Assembly (NCBI RefSeq): GCF_016236915.1
Contig: NZ_JAEHOK010000001.1
Location: 1 to 64,000, forward strand
DNA: 64,000 nt
Direction: 5' to 3'
Source of the DNA: Salegentibacter maritimus
GTDB lineage: Bacteria; Bacteroidota; Bacteroidia; Flavobacteriales; Flavobacteriaceae
Shown here: piece by piece, positions 62,102-64,000 of the stretch
Layout: each line of letters begins with the position of its first letter
How positions within the stretch are numbered: the stretch's first letter is position 1
Notes under the pieces: generated by a model
The model's database searches: none
What the model saw: the letters and a program-made list of their open reading frames with translations, nothing else
Told to the model about the DNA's origin: nothing
Position numbers and translations under genes: made by a program

Positions 62102-63166
62102 ATGGCAGGAAATTCCTTCGGAAAACTATTTAAACTTACCACATTTGGAGAGTCTCACGGAGAGGCAATTGGCGGAATTATAGACGGATGTCCTGCGGGA
62201 ATTCAGTTAGATACAGAAAAAATACAAACTGAACTTAACAGAAGAAAGCCTGGACAATCGGCTATTGTAACACAAAGAAAAGAACCAGATACCGTAGAGT
62301 TCTATTCCGGGATTTTTGAAGGAAAAACTACGGGTACTCCTATTGGCTTTGTTATTAAAAATGCCAATCAAAAATCTAAAGACTATTCGCATATAAAAGA
62401 TACATATCGTCCCAGTCACGCCGATTATACCTATGATGAAAAATATGGCGTACGTGACTATAGGGGAGGCGGCAGGTCTTCGGCGCGGGAAACTGCTTGT
62501 AGGGTAGTGGCCGGTGCTATAGCAAAACAATTTTTGCATGGCCTGGAATTTACCGCTTATACAGCTTCGGTAGGAAAAATAGGCTTGGAAAAAGATATAA
62601 AAGACCTTGATTTATCCCTTATTGAAACCAATGCGGTGCGATGTCCTGATCCTGATTCAGCAGCGAAAATGGAGGCTTATATAAAAGAGATTAAAAAAAA
62701 CGGCGATACTGTTGGAGGAACCTTACAATGTGTGATTAAAAACGTTCCAAAAGGATTGGGAGAACCTGTTTTTGACAAGCTTCATGCAGAGCTGGGTAAA
62801 GCAATGCTTTCTATAAATGCCGTTAAGGGCTTCGAATATGGTAGCGGGTTTGAAGGTACCACCATGAAAGGTAGCGAGCATAACGATCTCTTTAATGAAG
62901 ACGGAAGTACCCAAACCAACCTAAGTGGTGGAATACAGGGCGGAATTTCTAACGGGATGGATATTTATTTTAATGTAGCTTTTAAACCCGTGGCTACTAT
63001 TATGCAAAAACAAGAAACTATAAACAAACAAGGAGAAAATGTTGAGATGCAGGGAAGAGGAAGACACGATCCCTGTGTGGTACCAAGAGCTGTGCCTATT
63101 GTAGAAGCTATGGCAGCACTGGTAATAGCCGATTATTTCCTTCAGAATAAAAGTTCAAAAATTTAA
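62102..63166 (+). CDS. aroC: Chorismate synthase
   Basis: This 354-residue FMN-dependent enzyme makes chorismate from EPSP, the last common step to aromatic amino acids, including the tyrosine used upstream by the ammonia-lyase. [35 protein letters not shown], and [16 protein letters not shown] are all diagnostic. The start at 62102 is preferred because the TTG at 62084 lies in a -7 box. A symporter gene follows 28 bp later in the same direction. Confidence 0.97.
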   Translation: MAGNSFGKLFKLTTFGESHGEAIGGIIDGCPAGIQLDTEKIQTELNRRKPGQSAIVTQRKEPDTVEFYSGIFEGKTTGTPIGFVIKNANQKSKDYSHIKDTYRPSHADYTYDEKYGVRDYRGGGRSSARETACRVVAGAIAKQFLHGLEFTAYTASVGKIGLEKDIKDLDLSLIETNAVRCPDPDSAAKMEAYIKEIKKNGDTVGGTLQCVIKNVPKGLGEPVFDKLHAELGKAMLSINAVKGFEYGSGFEGTTMKGSEHNDLFNEDGSTQTNLSGGIQGGISNGMDIYFNVAFKPVATIMQKQETINKQGENVEMQGRGRHDPCVVPRAVPIVEAMAALVIADYFLQNKSSKI

Positions 63167-63194
63167 TCGATTTAAATCCTGAAATTTATATCCC

Positions 63195-64000
63195 ATGAAG
63201 AAACTTGCACTGCATTGGCAGATTTTATTAGGAATGGCAGCAGGGGTTGTATTTGCTCTAATTCTAACCAATTTTAATTGGGGAGCGCAGTTTATAGAAG
63301 ACTGGATAAAACCTTTTGGTAATATTTTTATAAATGCCCTTAAACTTATTGCAGTGCCGCTTATTTTGGCCTCTTTAATAAAAGGAATTTCCGATCTTAA
63401 AGATATCTCAAAACTTTCTAAGATGGGAGCGCGTACCATTGGTATTTATATTTTTACCACGGTAGTAGCTGTCTCTATAGGCCTAACTATGGTGAATCTT
63501 ATTAAACCCGGAGATGCCATTACCGCTGAAACACAACAGGATTTAATTGCAAGTTACGAAGGCGACGCATCGGGTATAAAAGCCAACGCCGATAAACAAA
63601 GAGAATCTGGCCCTTTACAGGCATTAGAAGATATTGTACCTAATAATATTTTTGCCGCTGCAGGAGATAACGCCAATATGCTACAGGTTATTTTCTTCGC
63701 AATTTTCTTTGGTATAGGACTTATACTTATCCCCGAAAAAACAGCAAAACCGGTAAAAGATTTTTTTGATGGTTTTAATGAAGTAATTTTAAAAATGATC
63801 GATATAATAATGCTTACTGCTCCTTATGGTGTATTTGCATTATTAGCAGCTTTGGTGGTAGAATCTCCAAGCACCGATTTATTTGCAGCCCTTGCCATGT
63901 ATGGTGTTACTGTACTTTCTGGATTGGCCTTAATGATTGGTTTTTATATTTTACTTGTGTGGGTAGTTACCAAAAACAAACCTTCTTTTTTTATTAATGG
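63195..64000 (+). CDS. Dicarboxylate/amino acid:cation symporter (DAACS), 3' end missing
   Basis: The window end cuts this gene after 268 codons. The visible part has membrane segments (about 6-28, 43-65, 78-100) and family features: VPLILASLIKGISDLKD, VPNNIFAAAGDNANMLQVIFFAI, and TAPYGVFALLAALV. The C-terminal substrate site is not in the window. It should import dicarboxylates or acidic amino acids with Na+ or H+. It is in the same direction as aroC, with no clear promoter between. Confidence 0.88.
   Translation, partial: MKKLALHWQILLGMAAGVVFALILTNFNWGAQFIEDWIKPFGNIFINALKLIAVPLILASLIKGISDLKDISKLSKMGARTIGIYIFTTVVAVSIGLTMVNLIKPGDAITAETQQDLIASYEGDASGIKANADKQRESGPLQALEDIVPNNIFAAAGDNANMLQVIFFAIFFGIGLILIPEKTAKPVKDFFDGFNEVILKMIDIIMLTAPYGVFALLAALVVESPSTDLFAALAMYGVTVLSGLALMIGFYILLVWVVTKNKPSFFIN

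Overview
The window looks like chromosome of a marine-type Flavobacteriaceae bacterium (Bacteroidota). This rests on AT-rich DNA, near absence of Shine-Dalgarno signals, several upstream boxes matching the Bacteroidota promoter (TTTG, 18-20 bp, TAnnTTTG), and typical flavobacterial gene content: a Flavobacterium-type tyrosine ammonia-lyase, an aryl-polyene/flexirubin-type locus, bacillithiol synthesis (bshA), and LptD and N-acetylmuramoyl-L-alanine amidase/MlaD as neighbours. Genus cannot be fixed from the sequence alone.

Layout. 1-4.3 kb is an accessory arm: an intact-looking IS3-family element (8-1247) with a frameshift slippery site, three unrelated single genes (DUF1569 protein, a lipoprotein, a secreted deacetylase-like protein), and a transposase remnant. 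4.3-4.7 kb holds a tRNA-Ser/tRNA-Pro unit on the minus strand with its own promoter and a terminator-like hairpin. 4.8-23.4 kb is a biosynthetic locus: a halogenase-like flavoprotein on the minus strand, then a tightly packed plus-strand run starting with tyrosine ammonia-lyase. Proposed logic: tyrosine is deaminated to 4-coumarate, activated by a PaaK-like ligase, loaded on the acyl carrier protein, extended by ketosynthase pairs with a FabG-like reductase and hotdog dehydratases to an aryl polyene, then acylated and exported by an MMPL pump, LolA and a C45 acyltransferase-like lipoprotein. The dialkylresorcinol genes (darA/darB type) expected for a full flexirubin are not in this locus.

23.4-38.6 kb is mixed housekeeping: NlpC/P60 hydrolase, thiolase, PgpH-like HD phosphohydrolase, Gre-like factor, a SatD-like regulator with three evenly spaced palindromes in front of it and a DUF3307 membrane protein behind it, aldehyde dehydrogenase, DUF72, Nudix, thioesterase, and a minus-strand run of RNA-modification and membrane genes ending in tsaD. 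38.6-52.4 kb is cell-envelope and core metabolism: TamB-like protein, pfkA-mgsA, RidA, LptD, amidase, MlaD-like protein and an Fe-S redox pair. 52.7-64 kb holds a conserved small protein, a GH3/beta-lactamase-fold fusion, bshA, a beta-barrel protein, a large FAD/Fe-S oxidoreductase, an LpxH-like phosphatase, aroC, and a dicarboxylate symporter cut by the window end.

The most interesting points are the resorcinol-free aryl polyene locus with several catalytically altered enzymes (two ketosynthase-like proteins without a catalytic Cys, a FabZ-like Glu-to-Gln, an acyltransferase HX4N), the MMPL pump with an unusual soluble C-terminal domain, and the 29-bp-periodic operator array of the SatD-like gene.
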